64,000 bases of DNA from Chamaelirium japonicum (GCA_947650365.1 OX393554.1:35187137-35251136); one strand, 5' to 3'; shown: positions 1 to 12,516, numbered from the stretch's first letter. Notes: generated from the sequence alone by a model not told the origin. Program-made: numbers and translations.

Positions 1-509
1 ATATTCCATCGCTAAAATATTCTGTCTCTTTGTATTTTCTCTCTAAAATATTCTTTTTGTAAAATTGCTTACAAAACATTCTCTCTATCTAGATTCTCTC
101 TAGAATATTTCTCTTTATAGCATTTTCTCTCTTTACAACATTATTTCTCTACAATATTTTCTCTCTACAACATTCTCCATATATTGTCTCTCTATATATA
201 ATATATATTATATAAATAGCATTCTCTCTATAGCATTTTCTCTATAATATTTTTTGTCTTTATATTATTTCTCTTTCTAGTTTCTACAACATTATTTATG
301 TAATATTCCTCTGACTAGATTCTCTATATGTAATTATTGTCTATCTATAGCATTTTCTCTATTCAAAATTTCATGTTTGTATAATATTTTTTCTCTTCAA
401 CATTTTCTCCCTACAATATTCCCTATATAACGTCTCTATATATCTATAATATATATTATATCTATATAACAATGTCTCTCAATAGAAGTTTTTCCACACA
501 CACACACAC

Positions 510-581
<72 letters not shown>

Positions 582-960
582 TCTCTATAACATTGTCTTT
601 ATAATATTTTTTTTTTCGACAAAATTATATATGTAATATTCTCTCTACATATAGTCTTTGTCTATAATATATTCTCTCTATAGTCTCAATATCATATATT
701 TACTCTTTACAATATTCTTCATATATCATTCTCTCTATAATATTCTCTCGGTACAATAATATATCTTCTCTTTCTAACATTCTTCACAACATTTTCTATC
801 TCTATAATATTTTCTCACTATAATAATTTTATCTCTACAACATATTATCTCTATAACATTTTCTCTCGATACAATATGTTCCATATATAACATCCACTCG
901 CTCTGCAACATCTTCTTACTATTTTTTCTTTTTACACTACTTTCTCTCAACATCATATGC
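1..960. repeat. AT-rich low-complexity tract
   Basis: Degenerate repeats of a TCTCTCTATAATATT-like motif fill almost 1 kb, with a short (CA)n run near 497-511 followed by a pure (AT)n run at about 512-578. No reading frame of note is present. If the exon at 1461-1718 belongs to an intact gene, this tract lies inside that gene's first intron. Confidence 0.85.
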
Positions 961-1460
961 TCTATTCACAATATTCTCTCTTAATTACCATTTTGCCCCC
1001 TTGACTCAAGAACCCAAAATTAATAAAATCTTGCTTTTGAGTTTTTGTGATTTTCAGGCTTTGGTTTTGGAAAACCAACCTTCGAACCGGATCAAAATGC
1101 ACCCAGTATCTCGTTTCGAAACCAGTTTTGCAAGTGGAACCGATTTCGACCCAAAACCAGACGTCCAAAACCAATGCCAAACACACCCGTACCCCGAAAC
1201 AGATCCTTCGTACCGGATTTGCACAGGGCACCATTGTGACCCACTACTTTGTATTAATTCCACTACAATAGTCTGGTCAATTAACCGGCAGAACGAACGA
1301 TATCAACAAGACCCAAAAGGCCAAAAATCCAGAAGAACCAATGCCCATTAAGAATCAGAGACTAGTTTCAAATAACCTCCAAAGCTACAAACCCTAGAAA
1401 ATAGAAAATAAGAACGTACAACATTGGGAAAACAGTGGCAGAGCATTCTGGTGAGATTAC

Positions 1461-1718
1461 CATGGTGACGACACCCCTCTTGGCAGAGCGACCGGATATA
1501 TCCGGGCATAGGGAGGGAGACCGGATTCTCCGGCCGCAGAAATCGCCGGAGACGCTCCCTCCGACGAACGGAGCGGCGAGGCTAGTCCTTAGAGAAGCTC
1601 GTGGCGAGGCTAGGCTCCGGGTTCCCTTCGATCGGGTTCCAATGCTCCGCGGGTGCTTGAAAGAAGAGGACAGCGCGCGCGTCTCCAGGGGGAAGCGGGG
1701 AGAGGAGATGACCTCCAT
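1461..1718 (-). CDS. CLPR4: ClpR4-like plastid Clp protease subunit, exon 1 only
   Basis: The reading frame from the ATG at 1716-1718 gives exactly 86 codons and stops at a clean donor (ATG|GTAATC, intron from 1460 leftward), so the intron is phase 0. The N-terminus is Ser/Arg/Ala-rich, like a chloroplast transit peptide. It is followed by LRTSL, GGSVSGDFCG and finally KRGVVTM. From memory, plant ClpR4 proteins have the same order (LRASL, GGSISSDLCG, KRGVVTMV) and an exon junction after VVTM. ClpR4 is a non-catalytic ClpP-like subunit of the stromal ClpPR ring. The ClpP fold itself (starting VIPFS) is not in the window: nothing like it occurs in 1-1460, so the intron is longer than 1.46 kb or this is a detached 5' fragment. 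Assignment rests on the N-terminus alone. Confidence 0.72.
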
Positions 1719-2483
1719 GGCTCAAATAGGATGAACTATAGCATAGTAGTGGGGGGATAGAAGGAGAGCAAAAAATGCGCCAATTGGGGCACCCATAATT
1801 AGAGAAGAAAAATAATTGTGTGAGAGTGAGGCCAAATGGGGCACCCTCTCCTCTCTTGTCCAATCATCCACACATGTTATTTCCGTCCATGCGGACGGTT
1901 CTAGATTGTTGAGATCTATAGAGCGTCGGATGATCAAACGGGTGGTGACAGGTGTTTGTGGTTGAATCCCAAACCACAATGATTCCATGGTTCGGGGCGA
2001 CTATTTTAGATTATTCATATAATAATTTGTTAGTCTTTTTTTTTTTTTGCAATTTTTGTTAGCCAATTGCGACACCCATATTTTGTGAAAAAGAAAATGT
2101 GTGAGTCCAACTGGGAGGGGGGGGGGAGACGGGGATGGTAGCAACTGATTGAAACTGGAAAGAGGGGGAGGCTGTCGAAGGTGGCGACGAATCGAAACAG
2201 AGAGGAGAGGAGGAGAGCGAAGGTGATAGCGGATTCAGGAGGAGGGAGGAGTGTGTTGGCCCTGGTGAGGGGGACTGCTATTCAGGAGAAGGGAGAGGGG
2301 GAGGAGGCGGCAACATATGGGAAGAGAAAGAGGGGGGGAAGAGGCAACACCGGTGCATTAGAATAGGGAAGGGGGAGGGAAGGAGGGGGTGCCCCAATTG
2401 GGTCATTCACATATTGTTAATGTGGGTGCCCTAATCGGACTATGTGATGCTATAAGTGGGTTCCATTCTCTCCCTATGCTATC
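1719..2483 (-). promoter_or_regulatory. Upstream region of the CLPR4-like gene
   Basis: About 765 bp lie between the start codon and the LTR of element A. The stretch has a purine-rich tract (about 2150-2390) and two diverged, partly inverted blocks with the words CCAATTGGGGCACCC (near 1780) and GCCCCAATTGGGTC (near 2390), perhaps the ends of an old MITE. No convincing TATA box was picked out. No gene is seen. Confidence 0.4.
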
Positions 2484-3083
2484 TGTGGGTGCAAAAATTG
2501 TACCGGACCGAATCAGAGCGGCATGGGCCCGCACAACGGCCCAAGTGGGTAAGCCCGCCCGGGTTCATGGGCCCACTCTACGAGGCTCGCAGATCAAGCC
2601 CTCCCCTTTATTGGGCCCAAACAACGGCCCAATAAGGGCCCAGCAAGGAGGCCCAGAACCAGTGCCACGTCATCATCGCCACGTCATCACTGCCATATCG
2701 GGCACGTGCCTACGCTATAAAAGAACCCCCAAGGCATCCAGGAAGGAGGTTGGTCATTCGATCAGAGGAAGAGAGGATTCAAAGCCAGAGCTTACTTCTC
2801 TCCTTCCAGTTTCTTTTCTTGTTGCTCCGTGCAACCCCCACTGTAAAAAGCTTCTCTCGGCCTGTCGAGAGAACGCTTCCAACCTTTATATTTATTATAG
2901 TGGAAACCAGGTGGCACCTCTCGCCCGGAGACGTAGGTCGTAAGACAGAACTTCGACAACAACTCCGTGTGTCATCTCTCTCATTCTCAACTTTATAATC
3001 TCTAACTCTATAAACCATCCTCATTCAATCAAGGCTGTGGGGCGGGGTTCCCGATCAAGGCGGCTTGGAAATTTCCCCCCACA
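2484..3083 (+). repeat. Element A left (5') LTR
   Basis: It begins TGTGGGTGCAAAAATT and ends TTTCCCCCCACA. A CGCTATAAAAGAACCC box near 2715 is the likely LTR promoter TATA, and a CACGTCATCATCGCCACGTCATCAC tract just before it holds two ACGTCA words, a possible bZIP-type target. Confidence 0.9.
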
Positions 3084-3086
3084 ATC

Positions 3087-3105
3087 TTTGGCGCCGTCTG
3101 TGGGA
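3087..3105 (+). other. Element A primer-binding site
   Basis: TTTGGCGCCGTCTGTGGGA starts four bases inside the left LTR. The same 19-base word flanks the 5' LTR of element B, and TGGCGCCGTCTGTGGGA is the usual primer-site region of plant Tat-lineage elements. Confidence 0.85.
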
Positions 3106-3223
3106 TATCGATAGAGGTCTTACCCACACCTCTACCGACTCCTATTCAGCTTGTGGTGACGAGCCACAAGTCCTCCTCCAAATCAACCTCAACGCCTTCA
3201 TCACGCCGACATCAACACGCTCG

Positions 3224-4876
3224 ATGGTGAAGGCCAGCACCAACCCACCAAAGGCGGGTGCTAAACGAACAAACGATATGCTGATCGAAGAAGAACAAGA
3301 AGTCTCGGTTGCAACCAACCGAAGAAATGTTCGAGAGCGGTTGGAGCCGCAAGGCAGCCATCCAGAAGGGCACAGCGATCGGCAAGACCCGTCATCCCCG
3401 AGGCGTCGATCCGGCAAAGAACACGTTATTCAAGGGAGCAAGCCTCAGGCTACATACGAGATCTCGGCTGCTGATTTCCAGCTGCTAAATCTCCTCAAGA
3501 AGAATGCGGCCCTCGAACAAGAGAGGGATTCCCTAAAGAAGGTGGCTGAAAGAGCAGGGGTTGTGGCCCACAACTCTCTAGCTACTGATGAAGACCAACC
3601 AAGGACTCGCCCAGCCGTGAGTCATCATCTTGAAGAACCACATGTGCCGCGTATCGAGATGCGTCAGGTATCCACACAAGCACCAAGGCAAACGGTGTGG
3701 GATCGCCTCAACGTCGACGGTGCGCTAAGCTATCACCGAGAAGGATCGCCTCAGTCAATAGGGTCCACTGGATGTTCTATCCCTTCACACATGAAAACAA
3801 CAGATGCCCGCGAGCTGCTCAACCGACTAAGGCATACTGCCGACGTGGGACGCCGCCATCAAGACCGTAGGCAACTAATCACCTCGGTGGGGCCACTGCA
3901 TCCCAAGGTTCTTGCAACACCATTTCCTATGGGTTGGCGAACACCGAACCTACCAAAGTTCAACTGTATCCAGGGAGACCCTGCTCTCCATATCCTAGCC
4001 TACAAGCAGGCCCTGACGCCCTACGAATATGAGAACCATGTTCTCTGCCGTATGTTTGCGGGAAGCCTCGAGGGACCTACCCTCGACTGGTACTACACAC
4101 TGCCTACCGGTACGGTGGCCACATTCAAAGAGTTGGTGGAACTCTTCATGGACCATTATCGGCTAAACTTAAAGCCGAAAAAGAGGCTGGATACACTCTA
4201 CCAGCTGAAGATGGGCTCCGATGAGTCTCTAAGGAGCTTCACGATGAGGTTTCGTAATGAGCATTCTGAGCTCACCGGTCGCTCCTATAATGAGGAGGCC
4301 ATCATGCTGGCATTCCAGAATGCTATCCGGCTAGAGCTCCACGTCTACACCGACTTCATCCGGCATCCTCCCAATAACTTGGAAGCGATGTTCAAGCGCG
4401 TACAGCGGGAGATAGAGGTGGAAGACAATCAGCGGGCCAGAAGACTACGCGAGCCCCGCGAATCTCGTGACTCCCGACATAAGAAAGATGATGAAGCTCC
4501 GAATGAAGCACACTATAAGAAGTCTGCCCATGCCGCGTCCGACCAAAAGGTGCAGGCCAAAAGGTACAATGAAGATCCAAAAGCCCCTCCAGCAGAAAAG
4601 AGGCGAACTCCAAGGGAGCAAAGGGTGTTCACTGAGTTGAACACCTCCATTGAAGACATCTTCGCATACTTGCAGAACGAGCCCTTTTGCAAGTGGCCAC
4701 AGCCTCTCCCTTCAAATTCCGACCAGGCGGGAGATACGACAGCCTACTGTGAGTTTCATCGCAGCCATGGCCACCCAACCTCTACATGTCGGAAGCTAAA
4801 GCATCACATCGAAGACCTGATCCAAGAAGGGCGGCTCGATGGCTACCTCGCTAATAAGGAACCAGGTCGAGAGTAG
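3224..4876 (+). CDS. Element A Gag polyprotein
   Basis: This is a single open frame of about 550 residues starting at the ATG at 3224; the frame is open further upstream, into the LTR junction, but that stretch has no Gag character. The central retrotransposon Gag domain has GWRTPNLPKFN, then FAGSLEGPTLDWY, then LNLKPKKRLDTLYQLKMG, then ESLRSFTMRF. Near the C-terminus is a CX2HX3HX5C-like knuckle (YCEFHRSHGHPTSTC) typical of Tat-lineage Gag. The protein should form the particle that packages the element's RNA. Charged, low-complexity N-terminal and post-domain regions fit the family. It closely matches the Gag region of element B. The frame looks whole, and it is the only recognisable protein in the element. 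Confidence 0.88.
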   Translation: MVKASTNPPKAGAKRTNDMLIEEEQEVSVATNRRNVRERLEPQGSHPEGHSDRQDPSSPRRRSGKEHVIQGSKPQATYEISAADFQLLNLLKKNAALEQERDSLKKVAERAGVVAHNSLATDEDQPRTRPAVSHHLEEPHVPRIEMRQVSTQAPRQTVWDRLNVDGALSYHREGSPQSIGSTGCSIPSHMKTTDARELLNRLRHTADVGRRHQDRRQLITSVGPLHPKVLATPFPMGWRTPNLPKFNCIQGDPALHILAYKQALTPYEYENHVLCRMFAGSLEGPTLDWYYTLPTGTVATFKELVELFMDHYRLNLKPKKRLDTLYQLKMGSDESLRSFTMRFRNEHSELTGRSYNEEAIMLAFQNAIRLELHVYTDFIRHPPNNLEAMFKRVQREIEVEDNQRARRLREPRESRDSRHKKDDEAPNEAHYKKSAHAASDQKVQAKRYNEDPKAPPAEKRRTPREQRVFTELNTSIEDIFAYLQNEPFCKWPQPLPSNSDQAGDTTAYCEFHRSHGHPTSTCRKLKHHIEDLIQEGRLDGYLANKEPGRE

Positions 4877-5060
4877 GAGAGGCAGCAGCAGTGGAGAAAA
4901 AAAAAGTCAATGTAATACATGGATGCATAATCGTAACGTCCGCTGGGCAACTTCTGAAAAAGTGTAACCGCTACTTTATTGTATCAATAAAGTATCTCTT
5001 TTTTCTCAAAATCAAATCTCTTGAAGTTCGATTCCACCATATTAAGGCATAAAAAAAAAG

Positions 5061-5720
5061 GCTCCTGGCAAACCAGGTCAACCAAAGACCTTCGATTCCG
5101 CCCATTCAAGTCGGAAGCTCGAAGGTAAGTCGGCTACGCCCTCTCGAGGCTAAAGACCGATAAAAAGGCTCCTGGCAACCCAGGTCAACCAAAGACCTTC
5201 GATTCCGCCCGTTCAAGTCGGAAGCTCGAAGGCAATTCGGCTACGCCCTCTCGAGGCTAAAGTCCGACAAAAAGGCTCCTGGCAACCCAGGTCAACCAAA
5301 GACCTTCGATTCCGCCCATTCAAGTCGGAAGCTCGAAGGCAATTCGACTACGCCCTCTCGAGGCTAAAGTCCGATAAAAAGGCTCCTGGCAACCCAGGTC
5401 AACCAAAGACCTTCGATTTCGCCCGTTCAAGTCGGAAGCTCGAAGGCAATTCGGCCACGCCCTTTCAAGGCAAAAGTCCGATAAAAAGGCTCCTGGCAAC
5501 CCAGGTCAATCAAAGACCTTCGATTCCGCCCATTCAAGTCGGAAGCTCGAAGGCAATCCGGCTACGCCCTCTCGAGGCTAAAGTCCGATAAAAGGCCCCT
5601 GGCAACCCAGGTCAACCAAAGACCTTCGATTCCGCCCATTCAAGTCGGAAGCTCGAAGGCAATTCGGCTACGCCCTTTCAAGGCGAAAGTCAGATAAAAA
5701 TGCTCCTGACAATCCAGGTC
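5061..5720 (+). repeat. Element A array 1: about 6 copies of a 107-bp unit
   Basis: The start word GCTCCTGGCAA recurs at about 5061, 5168, 5275, 5382, 5489, 5595 and 5702, a period of 106-107 bp. Each unit includes CCAAAGACCTTCGATTCCGC and an inverted pair around GGAAGCTCGAAGG. The copies are very similar, so amplification is recent. No coding role is evident. Confidence 0.92.
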
Positions 5721-5799
5721 AAGCTAAACTATCAACTATATTTATCCGAGGCGAAGAGAATAAGTCCAAGGCAAACGTCGCCGCTTTGACATGCACCAA

Positions 5800-6440
5800 G
5801 TTTAAGGAGACATCCTTGGCACTCGAAGACAAAGTCCTAGGCGACCAACGCCTTGGCACTCGACAAGCACAAGGCCCAGCCCTTGGCACTCAAAGACAAA
5901 GTCCGAGGCGACCAGCGCCTCGGCACTCTACAAGCCCAAGGCCCAGCCCTTGGCACTCGAGGACAAAGTCCGAGGCGACCAGTGCCTCGGCACTCTACAA
6001 GCCCAAGGCCCAACCCTTGGCACGCGAAGAAAAAGTCTGAGGTGACCAATGCCTCGGCACTCTACAAGCCCAAGGCCCAGCCCTTGGCACTCGAGGACAA
6101 AGTCCGAGACGACCAGTGCCTCGGCACTCTACAAGCCCAAGGCCCAGCCCTTGGCACGCGAAGAAGAAGTCCGAGGTGACCAATGCCTCGGCACTCTACA
6201 AGCCCAAGACCCAGCCCTTGGCACTCGAAGACAAAGTCCGAGGCAACCAGCACCTCGGCACTCTACAAGCCCAAGGCCCAGCCCTTGGCACTTGAAGACA
6301 AAGTTCGATGCGACCAGCGCCTCGGCACTCTACAAGCCCAAGGCCCAGCCTTTGGCACTTGAAGACAAAGTTCGAGGCGACCAACGCCTTAACACTCTAC
6401 AAGCCTAAGGCCCAGCCCTTGACATTCGAAGACAAAGTCT
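5800..6440 (+). repeat. Element A array 2: about 9 copies of a 67-bp unit
   Basis: CCTCGGCACTCTACAAGCCC recurs every 67 bp (about 5918, 5983, 6050, 6118, 6185, 6252, 6319). Because 67 is not a multiple of three, each frame cycles through the same words (KPKAQPLA, AQGPALGT, TSPRPSPW). That explains the long open frames here on both strands; they are not genes. Confidence 0.9.
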
Positions 6441-6939
6441 GAGACGTCATCGTCGACGTATTGGCATTCGATCAAAAGTCCAGGATTAGTCCTGTCACTC
6501 AGGTCCAAGCATTAGATTGTCAATGGCCATCACCTTTTCTCGACGACTAACGGTTCCAAACCGGTCAGGGGGTGGTTGGTCTGACTCTGTCAGTGCGTGT
6601 CTCCACACTGGTGCAATCGACGGTGGATAACACGGGATAAAATGGTGCTTCCTTGATCCTGGCCAAGTCAACACCCTCACGTGACCGTAGTACCTGGTGA
6701 ATACAGTAACCAGGTACGGTAATACATTGGGTGAAGACCGGCTGGCCATCATGCGGCGCCATCCTAGATTATCTCTAAGAAACCCCCTCGAATGTAGCAT
6801 TGTCCCTCGCCGACATCCCCGTGCACCAGCGTTTTACCGAAAAAGTGTCGGTTTCAAAGGATGCTGAAATTCAAAAAATACACTATTTTCAATACCGACA
6901 CTTTTTGGCCTCTTCTAGCAGCCCCAATAATAGGGTGTC

Positions 6940-7600
6940 GGCACCAACAAGCAGCCCCCCCCCCTCGGTTTCGCACAAAAACCGAGTGGGGAAGAGGTGA
7001 CGGCACACCATCAGCAGCACACCCCTCTGTTTCGTCAAAAAACCGAGAGGGGGTGTGTGTCGGCATCAACGAGCAACCCCCCCTCGGTTTCGCATAAAAA
7101 CCGAGTGGGGAGGGGGTGACGGCACACCATCAGCACACCCCTCGGTTTCGTCAGAAAACCGAGAGGGGGTGTGTGTCGGCATCAACAAGCAACCCCCCCT
7201 CGGTTTCGCACAAAAACTGAGTGGGGAGGGGGTGACAGCACACCATCAGTAGCATACCCCTCGGTTTCGTCAAAAAACCGAGAGGGGGTGTGTGTCGGCA
7301 TCAACAAGCAGCCCCCCATCGGTTTCGCACAAAAACCGAGTAGGGAGGGGGTGACGGCACACTGTCAATAGCACACCCCTTGGTTTCGTCAGAAAACCGA
7401 GAGGGGGTGTGTCGGTATCAACAAGCAGACCCCCCCTCGGTTTCGCACAAAAATCGCGTAGGGAGGGGATGACGGCACACCATCAGCAACTCACCTCTCG
7501 GTTTCGACAGAAAACCGAGAGGGGGGGTGTGTTCGGCATCAATATCAACCCACCCTTTGGTTTCGTCAGAAAACCGAGAAGGGGGGTGCTCGGCGTCATC
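6940..7600 (+). repeat. Element A array 3: 116-124-bp units with paired hairpins
   Basis: About 5-6 units are marked by GTGTGTGTCGGCATCAAC near 7049, 7165 and 7289, with variants near 7405 and 7525. Each unit has two short inverted repeats, CTCGGTTT...AAACCGAG, one spaced by CGCACAA and one by CGTCAGA-like loops, so the transcript would fold into a row of small hairpins. Confidence 0.88.
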
Positions 7601-7609
7601 CAAACCTAT

Positions 7610-8520
7610 TAGTCAACCCGATTCAAGTGGCATTCGCACACAAGGATCAGCCAAAGACGAAGAGTTATCTTCCATTGGGATTGGTTGAATAGCAACTCCA
7701 CCTAACCTATTGAGTTGGCCGTGCAAACTTCACAAGCAAAATTCCTCCTTCTTATCTGGGGGTGGACTTGTGGTAACCGCCGCGTCATCACTAGGGCCCG
7801 ACTGCAGTCCCTAGTGAATACAGTAACTAGGTGCAGTTGGGTGTCGAACAGAGACGGATGAGTTACCGCGTATCGATGCCTCTTCAAGACGCGCGTAGGA
7901 CACTCGGCCAACGCGTTCTTTAGAGTCATCTCTTTATGAAGGTGATTACCGGAAAAGTTACTCGTCAAGGTATACAATGTTTCACGTCCACTTTGACCGA
8001 TTTTTCGGCACCGACACAACGGCACCTTATACGCGTTGATCCGACGCACGTATGAAAAGTTACGGCTATCAGAAGTTACAAGGCAACTTCGTTGGATCCA
8101 CCCCCCGCATGCGCCCTCGTCGTGCAGATGATATAGATAGAAGAGAGAGGGAGTGGGGTCCGACCCACCCCCCACATTCACCTTCGTCAGACAGCCGTCA
8201 TGAGCAAAGGATAGAAGGGGAAGGGTCCCGACCCCTCGAGTGCTCACCGCGCCGCACAGCCGGTTTGACCCCAAGCTTTCCTTCCTCATCGCGCAGCCGA
8301 CCCAGACCCGCGTGCTCACCACGTCGCACAGCCGACCCGGGCCCCACAGGTGCTCCTTCGCTCACAGCAGCTGACACCGATGCACGACACAAATGCTATG
8401 TAGCAACTAGCTTGCCAACTCTTGGGTTGCCATGCCTAGGCTCATCCCATGGCCCCACAAAGAGGCTCCCAGTAATGAGGGTTTGCCAGCACCCCACATC
8501 ATGCAGAGTTGGCAACAAAA
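7610..8520 (+). other. Element A internal spacer without recognisable genes
   Basis: It contains a block (about 7780-7860, GTGAATACAGTAAC-TAGGT) that also occurs, diverged, near 6690-6730 (GTGAATACAGTAACCAGGT), so even the spacer between arrays is partly duplicated. Open frames here show no family match and no codon-like pattern. Confidence 0.5.
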
Positions 8521-8524
8521 GTTG

Positions 8525-9010
8525 GCAACTCATTCCAAAATCGAGTGGTCAAGCCTCAACCTACCTGTTTGGGGGTGCGACTGCAGCGAGGTCTTCGATG
8601 TCGGATTGATAAAACCAAGCGGCCAAGCCTCAACACTGAATGGCAGCGTCTCTCAGATCGGCTCCGCGCCAAAATCGAGTGGTCAAGCCTCAACTTACCT
8701 GTTTGGGGGTGCGACTGCAGCGAGGTCTTCGATGTCGGATTGATAAAACCAAGCGGCCAAGCCTCAACACTGAATGGCAGCGTCTCTCAGATCGGCTCCG
8801 CGCCAAAACCAAGTGGTCAAGCATCAAACCTACCGGTTTGGGGTGTGACTGCAGCGAGGTCTTCGAAGTCGGATCGATGGAACCGAGTGACCAAGCCTCA
8901 ACATCGAACGGTAGCGTATCTCTTAGATCGGCTTCATCCCAAAACTGAGTGGCCAAAGCCTCAACACAGATCGGTAGCGTCTCTCTCCAATAAGCTTCGT
9001 CCCAATACCG
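8525..9010 (+). repeat. Element A array 4: about 3.5 copies of a 133-bp unit
   Basis: AATCGAGTGGTCAAGCCTCAAC recurs at about 8539 and 8672, with diverged copies near 8805 and 8940. Each unit includes GGGGGTGCGACTGCAGCGAG. The 558-residue open frame over it is an artefact of the repeats followed by GC-rich low-complexity sequence. Confidence 0.85.
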
Positions 9011-9659
9011 AGCGGCCTCTCTTCAACTCCGACCGACACGCAGCACCATGGGGAAGAGATCAGACTCCTCCCCCTTCATCTTCGATCCAGCATCTTCCGA
9101 TCGAAACATCCCCCATCTCCGATTCTGTGCGCGATTCGAGACGGATATCAGCCTCCTCAGATCCGACCAACACACCTACAAACCGATCGGCACACCCTCG
9201 ATCCGACCCTACCTTCCGACCCCCCGTGCGTACTTCCCTTGTCGCTAAGCAGAGAAGACTGCGTGTGCCCCCCATGCGTGCGAGCCCCACTTCACACGGC
9301 GGTGATCATCGACAAGAGGAGGATCGGATGGTCCGACTCCCCCACCGTGAACTCCCCTCGTCGCAGCAGCTGGAGAAGGGGGGAATCGCCACCTTCCTCC
9401 GGTGCTGCTCGCCGACACCCGATCGGCCTTCAGCCACCGCCGATCGCACGCCGCTGCCCCGTGCCCGGAGCCGCACGCCGACCGCACCGCACGCCCCGTG
9501 CCGCAGATCGCGCGCAGCCCACCGCCGACAGCCGCCGCTGCGCCCCACGCCGCAGTCCGCGCGCAGCTCGCCCGCCTGCACCACTGCCCTGCGCCGCTCC
9601 GGCCTCTGCACCGCCTACGCCCCGGCCTCGGTGCACGCCACTGCCTACACGGGCCAGAG

Positions 9660-10170
9660 GAAAGAGAGAAAGAGAGATGGCTGCTCTCTCACCGAAATCA
9701 AAAAAAAAAAAGGGGGAAAGAGAGAGAGCGGGGTGCAGCCTCACGTGAACAAAACCAAAGAATGGAAAGAGAGAGAGAGCGGGGTGCAGCCTCACGTGAA
9801 CAAAAGCAAAATAAGGAAAGAGAGAAGCAAAGAAAGGAAAGAGAGAAAGAAAGAAAGGAAAAAGAGAAAAACTGTTCTCTCACCAAGAGGGTCTCGGTAC
9901 CCTCTCGGTATCCTCTCGGTATGCTCTCGGTACCCTCTCGGTATCCACTCGGTCGGAAAACACACTGCTTTTTCGGAAACACACCCTTGCAAAACCGAGA
10001 CTTTTTGGCTTGCACCAAAAGGGTCTCGGTACCCTCTCGGTACCCTCTCGATATGCTCTCGGTACCCTCTCGGTATCCACTCGGTTGGAAAACACACTGC
10101 TTTTTCGGAAACGCCCCCTTACAAAACCGAGACTTTTGGCCCGCGCCAAAAGGGTCTCGGCATCGGCAGA
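9660..10170 (+). repeat. Element A array 5: GA-rich repeats and about 2.2 copies of a 130-bp unit
   Basis: A purine tract with two copies of GCGGGGTGCAGCCTCACGTG (near 9738 and 9780) leads into two long copies of a 130-bp unit starting AAAAGGGTCTCGGTACCCTC (near 9887 and 10017, with a partial third near 10147). Inside the unit is a finer repeat, CTCGGTA(C/T)CCT. Confidence 0.85.
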
Positions 10171-10283
10171 AGGAGACTCTGCTAATGCGAACCGCGACAC
10201 CGACAGCCCTTGCCAACCACGCCAGGATCCTAAGGCGTTTGCACCTCGAAATCCCAGCCGACCCAGGGGGTCCTGACCCGACT

Positions 10284-10296
10284 GGGAGGGGGTAAC
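10284..10296 (+). other. Element A polypurine tract
   Basis: GGGAGGGGGTAAC directly abuts the right LTR. Element B has GGAGGGGGTAAC at the matching place. Confidence 0.8.
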
Positions 10297-10896
10297 TGTG
10301 GGTGCAAAAATTATATCGGACCGGATCAGAGCGGCATGGGCCCGCACAACGGCCCAAGTGGGTAAGCCCGCCCGGGTTCATGGGCCCACTCTACGAGGCT
10401 CACAGATCAAGCCCTCCCCTTTATTGGGCCCGAACAACGGCCCAATAAGGGCCCAGCAAGGAGGCCCAGAACCAGTGCCACGTCATCATCACCACGTCAT
10501 CACTGCCATATCGGGCACGTGCCTACGCTATAAAAGAACCCCCAAGGCATCCAGGAAGAAGGTTGGTCATTCGATCAGAGGAAGAGAGGATTCAAAGTCA
10601 GAGCTTACTTCTCTCCTTCCAGTTTCTTTTCTTGTTGCTCCGTGCAACCCCCACTGTAAAAAGCTTCTCTCGGCCTGTCGAGAGAACGCTTCCAACCTTT
10701 ATATTTATTATAGTGGAAACCAGGTGGCACCTCTCGCCCGGAGACGTAGGTCGTAAGACCGAACTTCGACAACAACTCCGTGTGTCATCTCTCTCATTCT
10801 CAACTTTATAATCTCTAACTCTATAAACCATCCTCATTCAATCAAGGCTGTGGGGCGGGGTTCCCGATCAAGGCGGCTCGGAAATTTCCCCCCACA
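10297..10896 (+). repeat. Element A right (3') LTR
   Basis: It is 600 bp, colinear with the left LTR with about ten substitutions and no length change. It ends CCCACA and is followed by the target duplication CTATC. Confidence 0.9.
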
Positions 10897-10901
10897 CTAT
10901 C

Positions 10902-12516
<1,615 letters not shown>

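Larger units (their letters stand above)
2484..10896 (+). mobile_element. Element A: gag-only Ty3/gypsy (Tat-lineage) LTR element, TR-GAG type
   Basis: Two 600-bp LTRs (2484-3083 and 10297-10896) are flanked by a perfect 5-bp duplication CTATC (2479-2483 and 10897-10901). A TTTGGCGCCGTCTGTGGGA primer site follows the left LTR and a GGGAGGGGGTAAC polypurine tract precedes the right LTR. There is one long gag frame and no trace of protease, reverse transcriptase, RNase H or integrase. The 5.4 kb after gag is taken up by tandem arrays. The LTRs differ at about 10 of 600 positions by eye; at 1.3e-8 substitutions per site per year that is roughly 0.6 million years. The element looks whole for its kind but must have borrowed its enzymes. 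Its ends and gag resemble element B. Confidence 0.9.

Noticed and set aside
2389-2943. 184-residue frame over the left LTR of element A
   Set aside because: The right LTR gives the same frame; it is LTR promoter and leader sequence, not a gene.
5786-6408. Overlapping open frames with KPKAQPLA repeats on both strands
   Set aside because: They arise from the 67-bp tandem repeat, whose length is not a multiple of three.
8509-10381. Long open frames of 558, 297 and 227 residues
   Set aside because: They lie over tandem repeats and GC-rich low-complexity sequence, overlap on both strands and show no domain.
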